From Triatoma infestans (Eukaryota; Arthropoda; Insecta; Hemiptera; Reduviidae), in NCBI GenBank assembly GCA_011037195.1, contig JAAEAF010000286.1, positions 62,001 to 126,000 of the forward strand: a stretch of 64,000 nt of DNA. The letters are read 5' to 3'. The notes under the pieces are model-generated. The model was not told the origin of the DNA. It worked only from the letters and a program-made list of their open reading frames with translations, and did not search any database. Numbering within the stretch: the first letter of the stretch is position 1; every line of letters starts with the position of its first letter. The translations under genes were made by a program, and so were the position numbers. Shown here in pieces: positions 1 through 11,489 of this stretch.

Positions 1-340
1 AACATTGCAAATGTATAACAGTGTGTCTGTATGAAAACATAGAGAGAAGGTTTTTTCAACAATATAAGTATGTGTTTTAGCAACCAAGGTTTTGTTTTTT
101 ACCCCTAACCACTGATTATTCTACATACAATTTAGCGCACTTAACATTGGCAGGCAGCATTTCTTACCTTCTAGTGTTGAATTTTACTGGATAACTTGTC
201 CGTTTTGTCTGTTGGTAGTTCAATAATGCACCAACAATTGAGCAAGTTTGATGTAATTTCTTTCTGCGAACAGATTAGTTGCATACATACGAGATTTAAT
301 TATTTATAATTTTTTTTTTTTAGTTTTTACTTTTTTTTGG
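1..340. other. AT-rich spacer, no gene seen
   Basis: No coding, RNA or repeat signal could be supported. Only short T-runs near 309-340 stand out. Confidence 0.4.
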
Positions 341-344
341 CAGG

Positions 345-860
345 TACTGGTAATTACTTAGGGCAAGTACTGTGAGTTTCACCACAAATACATGTTTTGA
401 GTACCTCTGAGTCCGAAAACGTGGTTTTTAAAAATTGGCCTTTGTATGTATGTGCGTGATTTGAATAACTCACGACTGGAAAGCTTTCGCGTAAAACCAT
501 AATCCGGAAGTGCGATTTTATTGAACTGTTTCTTTCCTTTTTTTTTTACTTTTTGTGATTTTCTCAAAAACGGCACCAATGATTTTCTTTAAACACGGCA
601 CACCAACTACACAGAGCTATTTGACAAACTTTTCCAGAAAATTTCATTTTAGAGGGTTCTTTGGGGGGGTGCTATCCTGTAAAGTGCGACTTTTTTATTT
701 ATTATACTATTGTATCATCTATATAAAACTACGAGTAATAGTAAGAATTACATGTGCTGCCTAAATTGCTATTTTGGAAAATGTCCGTTTACCAGAAATA
801 CTACTTTACTGAACCGTTTTTTACTTTGAGAGCTTTCGTTTGAAACGTTCTTAAGTAATC
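345..860 (-). repeat. Family A mosaic repeat, degraded copy
   Basis: The plus strand opens with the reverse complement of the family's right end (TTTCACCACAAATACATG at about 377-395). It continues with the recurring internal module: CCGGAAGTGCGATTTTA at about 505-521, then CTCAAAAACGGC and ATTTTCTTTAAAC at about 561-594, then a G-rich TTGGGGGGGTGC at 661-672. The same blocks recur at 4.1, 15.7, 18.6, 22.6, 28.3, 29.3, 32.2, 40.5 and 62.3 kb. No transposase is encoded. The short open frames inside are not supported as genes. Confidence 0.6.
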
Positions 861-989
861 TTATTATGTTTATATTCCTCTATGGACTAACATTGAATAA
901 CAGCTAAACATTAATAAAAAGTATAATTTGCTTTGAGTATACCGACAATTGTGGCTTCCAATCAAGGGGGATTTAACAAATCACAAAGT

Positions 990-1226
990 GTTCGCAACCG
1001 GTTTCGGTTTTATTTGAACTATCTTCAGGCTCTCTGATCTGTACGTTATGAAGTTTTGAATATATAGTTAGGTTCGCAATGCTGGATATCATCTATGATT
1101 TTATATGTCGTAATATGCTTCATTTCCGATTCTCATCCATGGTGAGAGTAAGGCTATCAATCAATTCGTGTAGAGAGTTGACTTCAACTTAATGTTTCTG
1201 ACACGCACACACTGGTTGATTGAATG
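990..1226 (-). repeat. Family C fold-back repeat, left arm
   Basis: On the minus strand the block 1050-1225 resembles 2867-3060 on the plus strand, so the two form inverted arms around the LINE remnant between them. A third, self-folded copy lies at 14320-14540. The outer part (996-1028, minus strand) carries CTGAAGA ... GAAACCGG, the hammerhead-like motif also seen in family B. Shared landmarks are GCAATGCTG near 1077 and the TGTTTCTGACACGC block near 1194. Confidence 0.5.
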
Positions 1227-1259
1227 TACAAGGTTATGTCGTTATAAATTTTAAACTGC

Positions 1260-2785
1260 TTTTCAATGCATTTTTCTTATCTAGATTTTCCAACGTCGGG
1301 TGGGTTATATCCCGGCACCGCAGTCATCATAGGCTTATTGTGTCATTTCTCTTATCTAACTGGAAGATATCAAGCTACCAAATTAATATTCGTAGAATCA
1401 AAAAAACAAAACATTACGTCTACTCAGGTGTTCCTCAAGGCTCATTTCTTGGCCTTTACTATTTAAAATATATATTAATTACATTGCCCCCTGTTCTCTT
1501 CTGTAAACTGTGCTCTTTTTGCCGACGATATTAAAATTTACAAATCCATTCACTCCATAAGAAAGAGTGTTCTACTTCAAAACTTCATTTCTTCATTTCT
1601 GGGCCTTTACTATTTAAAATATAATTAATTATATTGCCCCCTGTTCTCTTCTGTAAACTGTGCTCTTTTTGCCGACGATATTAAAATTTACAAATCCATT
1701 CACTCCATAAGAAAAGAGTGTTGTACTTCAAAACTCTACTACAAAATCTCGAGATTTGGGGCAAAGATAATAGCAGGGTCTTAAAACATTAGCAAATGCA
1801 AAGTTATGTCTTTCCATCGCAGTTCGCCATACATCGCTCATAGTTTTTCATTTTACAGCCTAATTCTAACTCGGTGTGACTCTATTAGAGACCTTGGCTT
1901 CCTCTTCAGTAGCGATCTTAGTTTTTAGTAATAATATAAAGGTGATTAGTGTAAAGGCTAACCTAATACTAGGTTTTATAAATAGAAGACGAAATATTTT
2001 TATAATAGTTACACCCTATTGACGCTCTTCAAATCTTTGGTTCGTCCTATTCTGGAATATGGGCGCCTTATCAAGTCACTAATGTAGGACAAATTGAAGT
2101 AGTTCAAAAAGGTTTTTACGACACATTTGGTTCCCAAGAAACAGGGCCTGTGCTGGTACTCCATATGAACTGCTTAATGGAATGGAGATCATACCTCTTC
2201 AACTTAGACGGTACAACAGTGACTTCATATTCATTCACAAACTACTACATTACAAAATAGACTGCTCTGACCTACTTTACCCTCTTAATTTCCATATTCC
2301 CTCCTACAATACCAGACAGTAGTTTATTTTCTCTAAAAAATCTTACTCTTCTAATTACTCTAAATTTTCCAGTATATCTCGACTCGTGGATAATTCCACA
2401 ACTTTACCCCATCACATTGATCTTTACAATATTTCTCTCAATTAAGTGAAATATCATCTTGCATACTGACTTCACTTATTTTCTTGATATATTTACTACA
2501 TTACATAAATAATACATTCAACTGATATTAAATTCATTATCGTAATATTCTGATAATTTCTTTTTCAGTATTTCTTTTTCTTGACCAGTTGTTCATTGTT
2601 TCATATTGACTTTTATCTTACGACTTAATATTATAAACTTTTATAGATACCAATTTTAAATATATTACTTTTGTTTATATTTTTGTTTAGTACATAATGA
2701 TGTTATAAGCTCTTTATATTGTATAACTTGTATATTATATCATGTAACTGGTACGACCCATAAAATAAATAAATAAATACACGCC
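1260..2785 (+). pseudogene. Degraded non-LTR retrotransposon reverse transcriptase, 3' part
   Basis: Across shifting frames the plus strand encodes recognisable LINE reverse-transcriptase blocks. These are a V-P-Q-G-S motif at about 1428-1445, an L-F-A-D-D catalytic block at about 1514-1530 (and again in a duplicated copy), then the DSIRDLGFLF-type block at about 1885-1910 and an LVRPILEYG-type thumb block at about 2038-2063. The 3' end is an AAATA-type short repeat at 2762-2780. There are many frameshifts, so it is an old inactive remnant. The clade (Jockey- or CR1-like) is uncertain. Family C arms lie on both sides. Confidence 0.7.
1440..1736 (+). repeat. 151-bp tandem duplication inside LINE
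   Basis: GGCCTTTACTATTTAAAATA occurs at 1451 and again at 1602. The following sequence, including the FADD-coding segment and CCATTCACTCCATAAGAAA, is repeated with few differences. The period is 151 bp, with about two units. Confidence 0.9.
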
Positions 2786-2866
2786 ATTTATTATGTATCA
2801 ATATTTAATTTGTATTTGTAATTTGCAATTTACACATACTACTATAATCTTATAATCTCCTACAAA

Positions 2867-3060
2867 AAAATCAACTAGTGTGGTGCGTGACAGAAATATT
2901 AAACTGAAGTGAACTAACTCTCTATACGGATTTATAGGCCTGTTTTCCATATTCCTCCTAAACTCTGACGATGGATGAGACACTTCACCCGGTCAGAACC
3001 TAGTAAATTAAGCATCCTATGACGGATAAAATCATATATTTTATGAAGTGTATTTGAGGA
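2867..3060 (+). repeat. Family C fold-back repeat, right arm
   Basis: This is the inverted partner of 1050-1226. It shares a GTGCGTGACAGAAAYATTAA-like block, a GACGATGGATGAGA-like block and an ATAAAATCATATA-like block in the same order. Confidence 0.5.
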
Positions 3061-4060
3061 AACTTCATAATAGATCAGAGAACATAAAGATGATTCAAAT
3101 AAAAACAAAAACGGTTTTTAACAAAAACAAACTTTGTGGTTTGATAAATATCAAATAAAAGTTATAAGTTTGAAGAAAACTGTTCAATAATACTGTATAA
3201 ATTGGAGTAAAACTAAGTCAAAGTGGAGTGTTTCAACCGGGTTTTTAAAAAAATGTTAGAAAAAACAGAATTGCTAAACTATTTTGAAAATATAATTAGT
3301 TTCTTCTAAAAATACTTACATAGCATACAGGATAAACTGTGAGCGTTTAAAATAGTAGCAGCTGCAAATTCCTTTTTTGTTCATATTGTTGTTCTGATTT
3401 AAAACATATCTCGGAACATTCTGTCAGTTTGATCAATGGCTAAAGCTGTAGAATTCATGGCTAATACACTGCAGTACCATTCTGATACACACTTTATCTG
3501 CTACAAGAAATTTGTATATCTTTTAAGGAGAATTCTTTTAGAATTAATTTCTTTTTTAAAAATATTAATGTTATTTAATTTCTAATTAGATTACTTAGAA
3601 TTACTCTTTAATAATCCTTATATTTATTAAAATAAACCTTCAAAAGAATATATCTCACCAATAAATAAAAAGAATACTACTAAACAGGTGGCTCCCTCTA
3701 TAAGTACTGTAGTACAGCCTATGACTGCTAGGTGGTGTTAGTCGTCAGTTTAGATCAAAGCTTTTTTTTTCAATATTTTTATCTTTTAATCATTTTTGTT
3801 TTCAATGAGAAGGAGAAATAGATGACAAATTTCGAACCGCACATCTCTACATTTAAGGTAACTATTTTCGCCATACTTGATCATTCCCTGCCAATCATAT
3901 TTTCCGTGCCAATAGATTTCGTTTACACGGTGACAATTTTAACAAACAACACTGTCTTGGGAAGTCCGCCGCTATCAGTGCAATCACATTCAGGTAAACC
4001 CTATTATGTCAATTTCCAAGATGTAACTGTTTCATATCTCTTTTTACTTTTTCTCTTACT
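3061..4060. other. AT-rich interval without recognised gene
   Basis: No coding region, RNA gene or clear repeat boundary was found. Open frames are short and show no recognisable domain. Confidence 0.4.
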
Positions 4061-4065
4061 CCCCT

Positions 4066-4790
4066 AGTAAGAGGACGTATTGCTGCGACCGTGCCAAATT
4101 TACGATAGTGAGTTTTTACCGGAAATACATATTTTAGGGTCTTCTGATTACGAAAAATATGAATTCAGCGAATGGTCTGTATGTATGTGGATGTGTATAA
4201 GTGTTTTAACAAAATATCTTAAAAACGAAAAATCGCAGGAAGCAAACGGTATTCCGTTTAGATACTTCCTGTCACGAGAGTTTTGGATTAAATCCATCAA
4301 CCGGAAGTGTGACTTTATTGAATTTTCTGTAATTTCGCAAAAACGGCTCCAACGATTTTCTTTAAACTTCGTAAACTATCTACACACATGAATAAATACT
4401 TGCACTTTTTTTTTAAACATTTTCCCAGGAAAATTGATATTTTTGGGAAGGGTGTGGTAGAACATTTTCCTCAAAATACTATTTCAGTACAATGCATGGT
4501 TCTGCTACCTATATAATATTAATAATTGCTAGGATTCCAAGTTTGAAAAAAAATCATACCACCGGAAGTGCGATTTTACACACTAGGTTTTACAAATAGG
4601 TTTTTGAGTTTTTTGGGGGGAATTTTCTCAGTAACGACTAAAATGATTTCCTTTAAACTTGAATCCAAATGGCGTATACATGAAAAATTTATCATTTTAA
4701 TTTGTGACATTTTTCTGAAACAATTTGAGAAATGTGTGGCGTGTTTGTACTTCAATATTATTGAATATTCAATATAATTCTCTACCTGCC
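4066..4790 (-). repeat. Family A mosaic repeat, end-bearing copy
   Basis: The segment starts on the plus strand with the reverse-complemented family right end (AGTAAGAGGACGTATTGC at about 4068-4085). It then has two internal modules, each with CCGGAAGTGYGA followed by an ATTTTCTTTAAAC-like block (about 4300-4370 and 4562-4660). The opposite terminus is not recognisable. It has no coding capacity. Confidence 0.65.
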
Positions 4791-6074
4791 TTGGTTAGTA
4801 GGTTGGCACAGCCATTGTTACATTATTGAATCGAAAAGAGAAATTATTTCATCTATTTCCTTTGATACTAAACTATAAATAAATTTGTTTTATTTATAGA
4901 TATATAAAAAATTAAAACAAATACTGTTTAATGAAAACAAAACCAAAATTTATTGGAATTATTCAATGATGTCTCCAACCTAGATTCATCTTTTGCTGTC
5001 AGACCAATTTATTCATACAAAGTATACAAGTGAAAAGTGAAAGGGTCACACAGACACACACACACTAATAAACATCTGCAATAAGATAATAAAAAATTAC
5101 CATTAAATTTAAATATTTCTATAATTTAGTTAAGGATAAAAGTTTCTAGTTCGATTAGGCAAACATTTGTTTTTTAAATTTTATTCAAAGCATATGACCG
5201 CGTGAAACGACAGAACAGGAAAAAATAAAATAAAGGAAAGAGTTGATATTCAAAGAAATCTGATAGTGAAATTTACATTATGTTAAAAATAAATAAATAA
5301 ATAAGAACTCAAAAAAGTAAAGGAAAAGAAAAAATCAGTAAAAAGAAAGAAATCTCCGGGACAAAGACAAATAAACGTGTCAGAAAACAAGACCTGGGGT
5401 ACTACGTTAATTTGTATAAATGACAGTATGTAGACCGTCCGAACTGGTGGACACATCAAATGTAATTTATGTTGATAGTGGCAGTAATGATCTAGAGAAG
5501 GCTTCAGGATGTTTGCATATAGAACATTTCCAATGTTGTAATATACTTCATCTTGGGGGGGGGGGGCTTATAATAGATTGGTGCCAGTTTATTCTGAAAT
5601 GATAAATCTAGGGATTATCTTTGGTCTTCTGAGAATTACACTTTCTATAATCTACATTCAGTCTTATTATTACTTCCTGTAATACTAAGAGAGGAAGTAC
5701 ATGTTTAGCGGAAGTTTGGAGATCCGTTGAGAGTAAAGAAGGGAAGAAATTTCTAGTCAGGATACACCAGGCCATGTGGGAATCTTGGGAATGAGGTGGT
5801 AGATAGTGCAGTGGATTTTTTTGGGCTGGACGAAGAATTGAGGAAGAGAACAGTAGTACACTGACCAATCATCACTGATGACTTAAAATTTGTCTATTTC
5901 TCCATAGGGTAATATTAACTGTTCTCCGCTTAGCAAGATGGATAATATCAGTATAAAATTTGTAAATTCTGCTTGTTTTCTGAGATTACACATTTTGTCC
6001 GACTTGATATGGAAAGTGCTTGCTGATTAAAATTGATAAGTAAGTTAATTCCAACAAATTTATTTATTTTTATG
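4791..6074. other. AT-rich interval, unassigned
   Basis: The interval contains short (CA)n near 5050-5066, (AAAT)n near 5289-5304 and an 11-12 G run near 5556-5567. No gene or element could be supported. Open frames of 60-86 codons at 5420-5602 and 5608-5868 show no recognisable domain and are not called. Confidence 0.4.
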
Positions 6075-6076
6075 AA

Positions 6077-6462
6077 TTGCCCAAATGTTTAGATATAAAA
6101 GCATTAAAAGTAATATATCAGAAAAATTTTACATCAACAGTATCGTATGCTATAGAATTGTGGGGCAACTCACCGGAAGTATTATCTATCTACTTCTTGT
6201 ACATTTTGGTCAACGCTAAACGGAAGGTGAGTTGTAAAAAACATTTTAAAAAGTTAAATGTACTTACTCTTCCTTAGATATTATAAATTAGCAGTGAGGG
6301 TGTTTAGAAACAAAGATGTTTCCTATATAAGTAAAAATATCAGTAAAAAAATTGTTGACAATTCTAATTTTATGTAGCTGTATATATACTGTGTAATGAT
6401 GAGCCTTGTATACATTCATATTTATAAATAATATGAAGGAAATAAACATCTATCTATCTATT
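6077..6462 (+). pseudogene. 3'-terminal fragment of a LINE (C-terminal RT region)
   Basis: The plus strand encodes a Y-A-I-E-L-W-G-N-S-P block at about 6146-6180, the typical end-of-RT motif of Jockey/CR1-like LINEs. A K-K-H-F-K-K-L-N-V-L-T-L-P block follows at about 6238-6277, and the sequence is frameshifted after it. The element ends in AATAAACATC plus (TATC)n at about 6438-6462, a usual LINE 3' terminus. It is 5'-truncated and inactive. Confidence 0.65.
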
Positions 6463-6727
6463 GAATTGAGAATGAAAGCAATGCAAGAACTTTACAGAAC
6501 TAATATAGAAAAGTGGTAGCGTGAGAGTGGAATGACCGACTGAATCGGCACAGTGTTCACTTGATGCTTTCTTGAAGAGACTTCCCAGCTGCCCCTGGTT
6601 ATATAGTTGTTTGAGCCATCCCCTAACTTCTCCTTCCCGACTTCCAAGGGGTTGAGATAAGCGGATCTTAATCTTCCTCAAGCTGATGAACTTGAATAGC
6701 TTACGGTAGGGAGGTAGCAAATTAGGG

Positions 6728-6826
6728 GCCCTCATTGGTCCCGAGCCTGCTGTTGCTGTGTCTTTGGGCAGGTGTCTGTCCATCTTGCAGGCATGGACAG
6801 CTTCACAACATTCGTGCCGTCTTTCT
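6728..6826 (+). pseudogene. Short fragment of the 42.5-kb I/LOA-type LINE family
   Basis: The plus strand matches the reverse complement of about 42838-42930: CATTGGTCCCG, CCTGCTGTTG and CATGGACAGCTTCACA occur in the same order. Only the segment just upstream of the post-RNase-H domain remains. Confidence 0.6.
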
Positions 6827-6829
6827 GTC

Positions 6830-7490
6830 AATACTAAACAAAAACTTGTTACGCAGTTTAAATGTAAGCCTAATTCGCATATTTCTTAAAATCGTCCGAA
6901 AAAAAGCATGTTTTTGCAAATTTGAAGAAAATCGTCGTTACAATTTACAATTAATTGCCTTTATAAAATCGTAAAAAAACTGATTTTGACAATTTCTAGA
7001 ATTATTTGTGTATGTGCGTGTGTGTGTATGGAACAGCAAAAACTAAAAAACACGAAAAATCACAGAAAGCTCAGAATTTTTTTTTTTTCTGAGCAATAAA
7101 TAATATTCCGTTAAAATCCCTCAGCCTTGAAAATAGATTTCAAATGTTGTACCCATGTACATTCGTCACTTTTTAATTGAAACATATTTCCGGGGAAAAC
7201 TACGATTTTTAGTTGGTGGTTTTTACGGAAGGAACGTTATAAGACTTCCCAATCAGGTGCCAATTAAGTACTCTGTACGGTTTTACTACTTATATAATGT
7301 TACTGAAAATTAAATATGTTACTAAAATTCCGATGTTTGAAAATGTACAAGTTTTTTAACTTTTTATTTTATTGTATGCGATATCTAGAAGAATTATAAG
7401 TTTGCAGAAAATTAGTGAAATAAAACTACATAACGTAAATGGCAGCAAGAGAAAGTCGTATGAGTGCTTAACGCCAGGTTTTCGTTATTC
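6830..7490. repeat. Family A pieces
   Basis: Fragments recur here. They are an ACGAAAAATCACA-like block at about 7052, a TTCCGGGGAAAACT block near 7187, and a GGCAGCAAGAGAAAGTCGTATGAGTG block near 7440 that marks the family's other end (compare 16709 and 27659). Confidence 0.5.
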
Positions 7491-8933
7491 ATGTTTATGA
7501 AATGGCATATGTATATAGTATATATATCGTACTAATTATAATACGGATTGTATATATATATACAGGGTGATTAGTGTTTCAATGTATACTAGCTATGAGC
7601 TGGGACTATTCAGCTGGTAGTGGCTGATGACGTAGTGTTTTCTGTGCATGTGTGTGTGTATATCTGTGTACAGTGATGATATGATGGTGGCAGTGAGTGA
7701 GTAGCACGTGCACCGACCACAGCTGCTCTTCCCCCCCAAATCTTCACGTGTGCCTTGTTGTGTGCCCCACTACTTGCTCTCTCACTCACCCTCTCTCTCT
7801 CTCTCGAGACTAAGGCCCCACTTAATGCTATAGCAGACGTGTGACCCAGGTACTTACTAGAACGTAATGTGAGACCTGTTTGCTATCCTACTATTATACG
7901 TACATACAAACATGTACATTTATACAATTTGTAAGCATACATGAGAGACTTTATTTTTTTGTTTTTTAGAATGGATTAAACTTTTAATAAATAATTTGTT
8001 AAGCGGCTTTAATAATCATGTATATATACATTATATTTAACATAAAATAATCACCATTATAACATAAATTGTGCCCTATATTTATGTTAGAAATCCTGGA
8101 GGGTAGTATGCTGTTAAGAAAGGTCTCCTCCCCTCCCCCCCACAAGATATAAGGAGAAATCATGCACCGCCCACTTGTATTGGAAAGTACGCCAGATAGA
8201 AAAAAAGAAAAATTCAAATGATAACCCACTTAATTTTTCAACGATTCCAAATACGTGATCAATATTTTTTTTTAAGCTGCAGAAATAAGAGATTCAGTTT
8301 TCATTTCAAAACCATAACAATACTTATTTCTCCAGTGGTCCCGTTTCCCAGTCCTGACGCCTCTAGATTACTTCCTCCTCGTATAGCTAAAAAATAAATT
8401 TCATGCAACATTAACCTTGTTACTACTATCACCGCCGTGTTGAACTACTTAATGAAAGAATTTCTGAAGCCTGCGAATAAATCTGTCCTATTCTGATGGC
8501 AGTCAGTGAAAACGTAACCAAAAGGGCGCGTTTGTGCTTATTTAAGGGTGATGCCCCATTTTGAACAACTAGAGTGAGAATATGTTTTTCAATAATGTCG
8601 GGAATATAATGAATAAATTTTTGTTCAATTCTTGTTTGTTTTATAGAGAGGTAAGATCATTCGCAAACCTATAAAAGCTTTACGTTTTTATAACGCAGGC
8701 TATCAACTCCATAATTAAATTAAACTAGCTTTCAAGAAAGCAAAGAATCACGTACATCTAAAAAGCTCTGGCAGCTTTCTACAAGCTAAGAAACCTTTCA
8801 AACTATGGCAAGAAAACTTCCATTAAAAGTGTATTTATACAATAAAGTGAAGTGTTTTGTTCAGTTTCTTCAGTGCCTTTTATTTATATACATTTATTGC
8901 TACGTGTTCATAAAATAGTACAATATGTAATAA
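7491..8933. other. Unassigned interval with short simple repeats
   Basis: The interval holds (TA)n near 7514-7562, an ACAGGGTGATTAG string at 7561 that only loosely resembles a mariner end, a (CT)n run near 7790-7806, and C- and G-runs. A GC-richer part (7600-7860) has no long open frame. No gene could be supported. Confidence 0.4.
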
Positions 8934-8965
<32 letters not shown>

Positions 8966-8971
8966 CAACAC
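8934..8971 (+). repeat. (AAT)n-(AAC)n microsatellite
   Basis: About nine AAT units are followed by three AAC units. Confidence 0.95.
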
Positions 8972-9230
8972 AATGGGGTGTTAATAGCCGGGCAATAAAA
9001 TTGTTGCTCTCGGGCTGCGATATATACATAGTTACGACCTGTTGATGGCCTCATTCTATAAAACTATATTTCTATCCATAAACATCTTTTGTAAATTTTA
9101 TTTTATCACCCTCTTGTTGTGTTCATATGTAGAAGTTGTTCTCTGTTCATTTTTTTCGCCAAAATATCTAGTTTTATTCTAAGCATAAGTTTCTTTCTGA
9201 TACCTATACCTACCTTCTAAAATATATATT

Positions 9231-9470
9231 GTGGTCATTGACCAGTTTCGTGCGTTTGCCCATCACATATCGTCTTGATGCAAGTCGAAAACTTGTTGAT
9301 TGTGTAAACTGATTTCGCTCTGTGCGTCTGAGTTATCATAGCTTTTAACAAGACATCCTGATTATGGGCTATCACTCGAAACCGGTCGATGACCACAAAA
9401 TGAAGCAAGCTATCACAGAAAATATCTCTGATGATTTCGCAACTCTGCGGACCCAACCACAACAGCTAGT
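9231..9470 (+). repeat. Family B repeat with hammerhead-like core (degenerate)
   Basis: The segment shares CATCCTGA ... GAAACCGGTCGATGACCACA (9354-9400) with 17860-18000 and, inverted, with 27850-28010. The core here reads CTGATTA rather than CTGAAGA, and the hairpin is decayed. Within the copy, 9231-9265 is an inverted echo of 9380-9400, so the segment can fold on itself. Open frames inside are not genes. Confidence 0.6.
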
Positions 9471-9920
9471 AGTTGTAATTACCAGTTTTCTTATTGCTAT
9501 TACTTTGTAGTGACGCAATTGAAGGCTTACTTATGGCTATCATGCTATCTGTGGGGCATACTTACATAAAATTAATATAAGACCCTCCTCAAATTGAAGT
9601 CTGTGTAATACGCATGAACACTTTAGACATGTAATAATAGAATGCCTTAAGTTTAATGATAAAAGAGATTTGATTTTTAGGATATTGTACAAATATTTGA
9701 AGGCCCCTTTCCTTTATTAAGATATTATATTTTTTAATAATGCTTGTGTGTTGAGTGAATTAATAGAACTGGCTAAACAATATGATTGTGGTTAGTAAAA
9801 GTATGTCTGTTTGTGTGCTTGAGTATGAAAGGTGAGTGAATGCGATTAGCATTAAGTATTACGGAATTGGTTGGAATATCGAGTACACAATCCCTTCTGT
9901 AAATAGTATGTATATATTTT
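9471..9920. other. Unassigned AT-rich interval
   Basis: No gene or repeat boundary was recognised. Confidence 0.35.
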
Positions 9921-9923
9921 CTG

Positions 9924-10135
9924 TAGGGGCGGGTGTTGGTGTAGTGGTTATGAGTATGGACTTGTAAGTGGGAGGACCCCAGTTCGAGTCCAGCGTATAA
10001 CTGCTAAATTTTATATTGGTTTAAAAAATGTTAATAGTAAAGTAGGTGCTTCCGCCCCCGTCCAACCTAATTTGGTAGTTGGACGTTAAGCCCGCCTGAA
10101 AAAATAGGCATTACTTTACTTTTACTTTTTTTTTT
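9924..10135 (+). mobile_element. tRNA-derived SINE (T-tail type)
   Basis: An A-box-like TGGTGTAGTGGTTA lies at 9937-9950 and a B-box GTTCGAGTCC at 9982-9991, spaced as in a pol III promoter. A non-tRNA body follows, ending in a T-rich tail (10115-10135). The head has no complete cloverleaf, so it is a SINE and not a tRNA gene. The T-ending tail resembles the SINE at 62411. SINEs encode no protein and depend on LINE enzymes. Confidence 0.75.
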
Positions 10136-11480
10136 ATATTTTCTGTATATAATCTGTATATTTTAGGTCTGCTATATTAGGTTAAGTATATAGGGATGCG
10201 AGGAATAACGAGTATTCCACCCCCACCGATGACTGTTGCTCTGGTAGTTACTACGAATGAGTCGCGTTAGGTTTTAGAGCTAATTGTACGAATGTATTTA
10301 TTGGCGTGTTTGTATTTATTTGCATGAACGAAGTGGATGAATGCCTGAAGTACTAAATAAGTAGTCAGTTCTATAACGGAAAAGCTTATATGGCTAAATA
10401 ACATGTCAATGCCAGAGAGAAAAATGAATTATAAAAAAAATAAAAAACTTAGGGCTAACTTAACTAGTTAGAGTAAAAGTTGCAACTTTGAAGAAAATTT
10501 ATTTTCACAAATTGAAAAGGATTCAATTGCTTTATGTATCAACGAATGAATGAATTAACTAATATAGATCTGAATAGATGAAAGAATATCTGATATAGAT
10601 TTATGTTGTAGAGATAAGCACTTACAGAGAGACACAGTATTATGAATAATTGAAGTAGCTAATTTTCTGGTCATCTATCTCACACAAGCACAGTGTAACT
10701 AAAAACAATATTTACAGTAAAGGCTGTTAAAACAATTAACTGGAAATAATTGTGTGTGTTTGTGCGTATGTATGTGTATGTGCGCGTGGGTATGTGTATA
10801 GAGAATGATGTCAAAGGCAATCAAGTGTAGATACAAAGAGGAGTAACTGACTAACGGGTGGTGGTAAATGAGGTAGATTGGTAGGATTGGTCGGTTCCCT
10901 AAAATCAATACTACGACGAGGTTCTGTGCTGCTAATTGATGAAGGTATATTGGATAGTGTGAGTGTGGGTCGGACGTGAGCAATGACTGAGAGAGAAGTG
11001 GCCAATGTGGGTACAATAAGCTGTGAGTGTTCGTATTTTGTGTTTGTGCGTGTGTGTGTGAGGACGTACTACACAACATCCAGGATGATTACTTTGTGTG
11101 CACTGGTGCACAGAGATTGTGTGTGTAGATTTACAATGACTCTGCCTCTGTATTGGTATAAACAGCTTGGCGTCAGAACTGAGTCTGGTGCTTCCCTCCC
11201 ACCGACCTTTACATTACACTTCGCACCCCCACTCAAGTGAATAAGGGGCTCCACACTTATAAACCTCCTCTTTTTATTTTATTTTTTTCTCCAGGTCTGC
11301 TTTAAGTATTTAAAGCTTGTCTCAAATCTCCTTGTAATATTATAAAGACTTTGTTACCTCCTTGTTATGCATATAAAGACTAAACAGTTACCTGGAGGGG
11401 TATCAATGCAAAAAAGAGGAGCTACCGTTTAAAAGCCAGCCTCTATGGCTGGTTATATTTTAAAGAGACACTTTTTAAAC
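10136..11480. other. Unassigned interval, (TG)/(CA)-rich centre
   Basis: Pyrimidine/purine-skewed GT-rich DNA at 10750-11130 produces spurious overlapping frames on both strands. No domain, splice pattern or RNA gene could be supported. Confidence 0.35.
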
Positions 11481-11489
11481 ACCAAACCA

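Noticed and set aside
4080..4391. 103-codon plus-strand frame
   Set aside because: It lies wholly inside a family A copy whose other copies do not keep the frame.
7561..7580. Mariner-type inverted-repeat end (ACAGGGTGATTAG)
   Set aside because: No partner end, no TA-flanked boundary and no transposase were found nearby.
10699..11254. Overlapping frames on both strands as a possible host gene
   Set aside because: They arise from GT/CA-skewed low-complexity DNA, and no domain or splice structure is visible.
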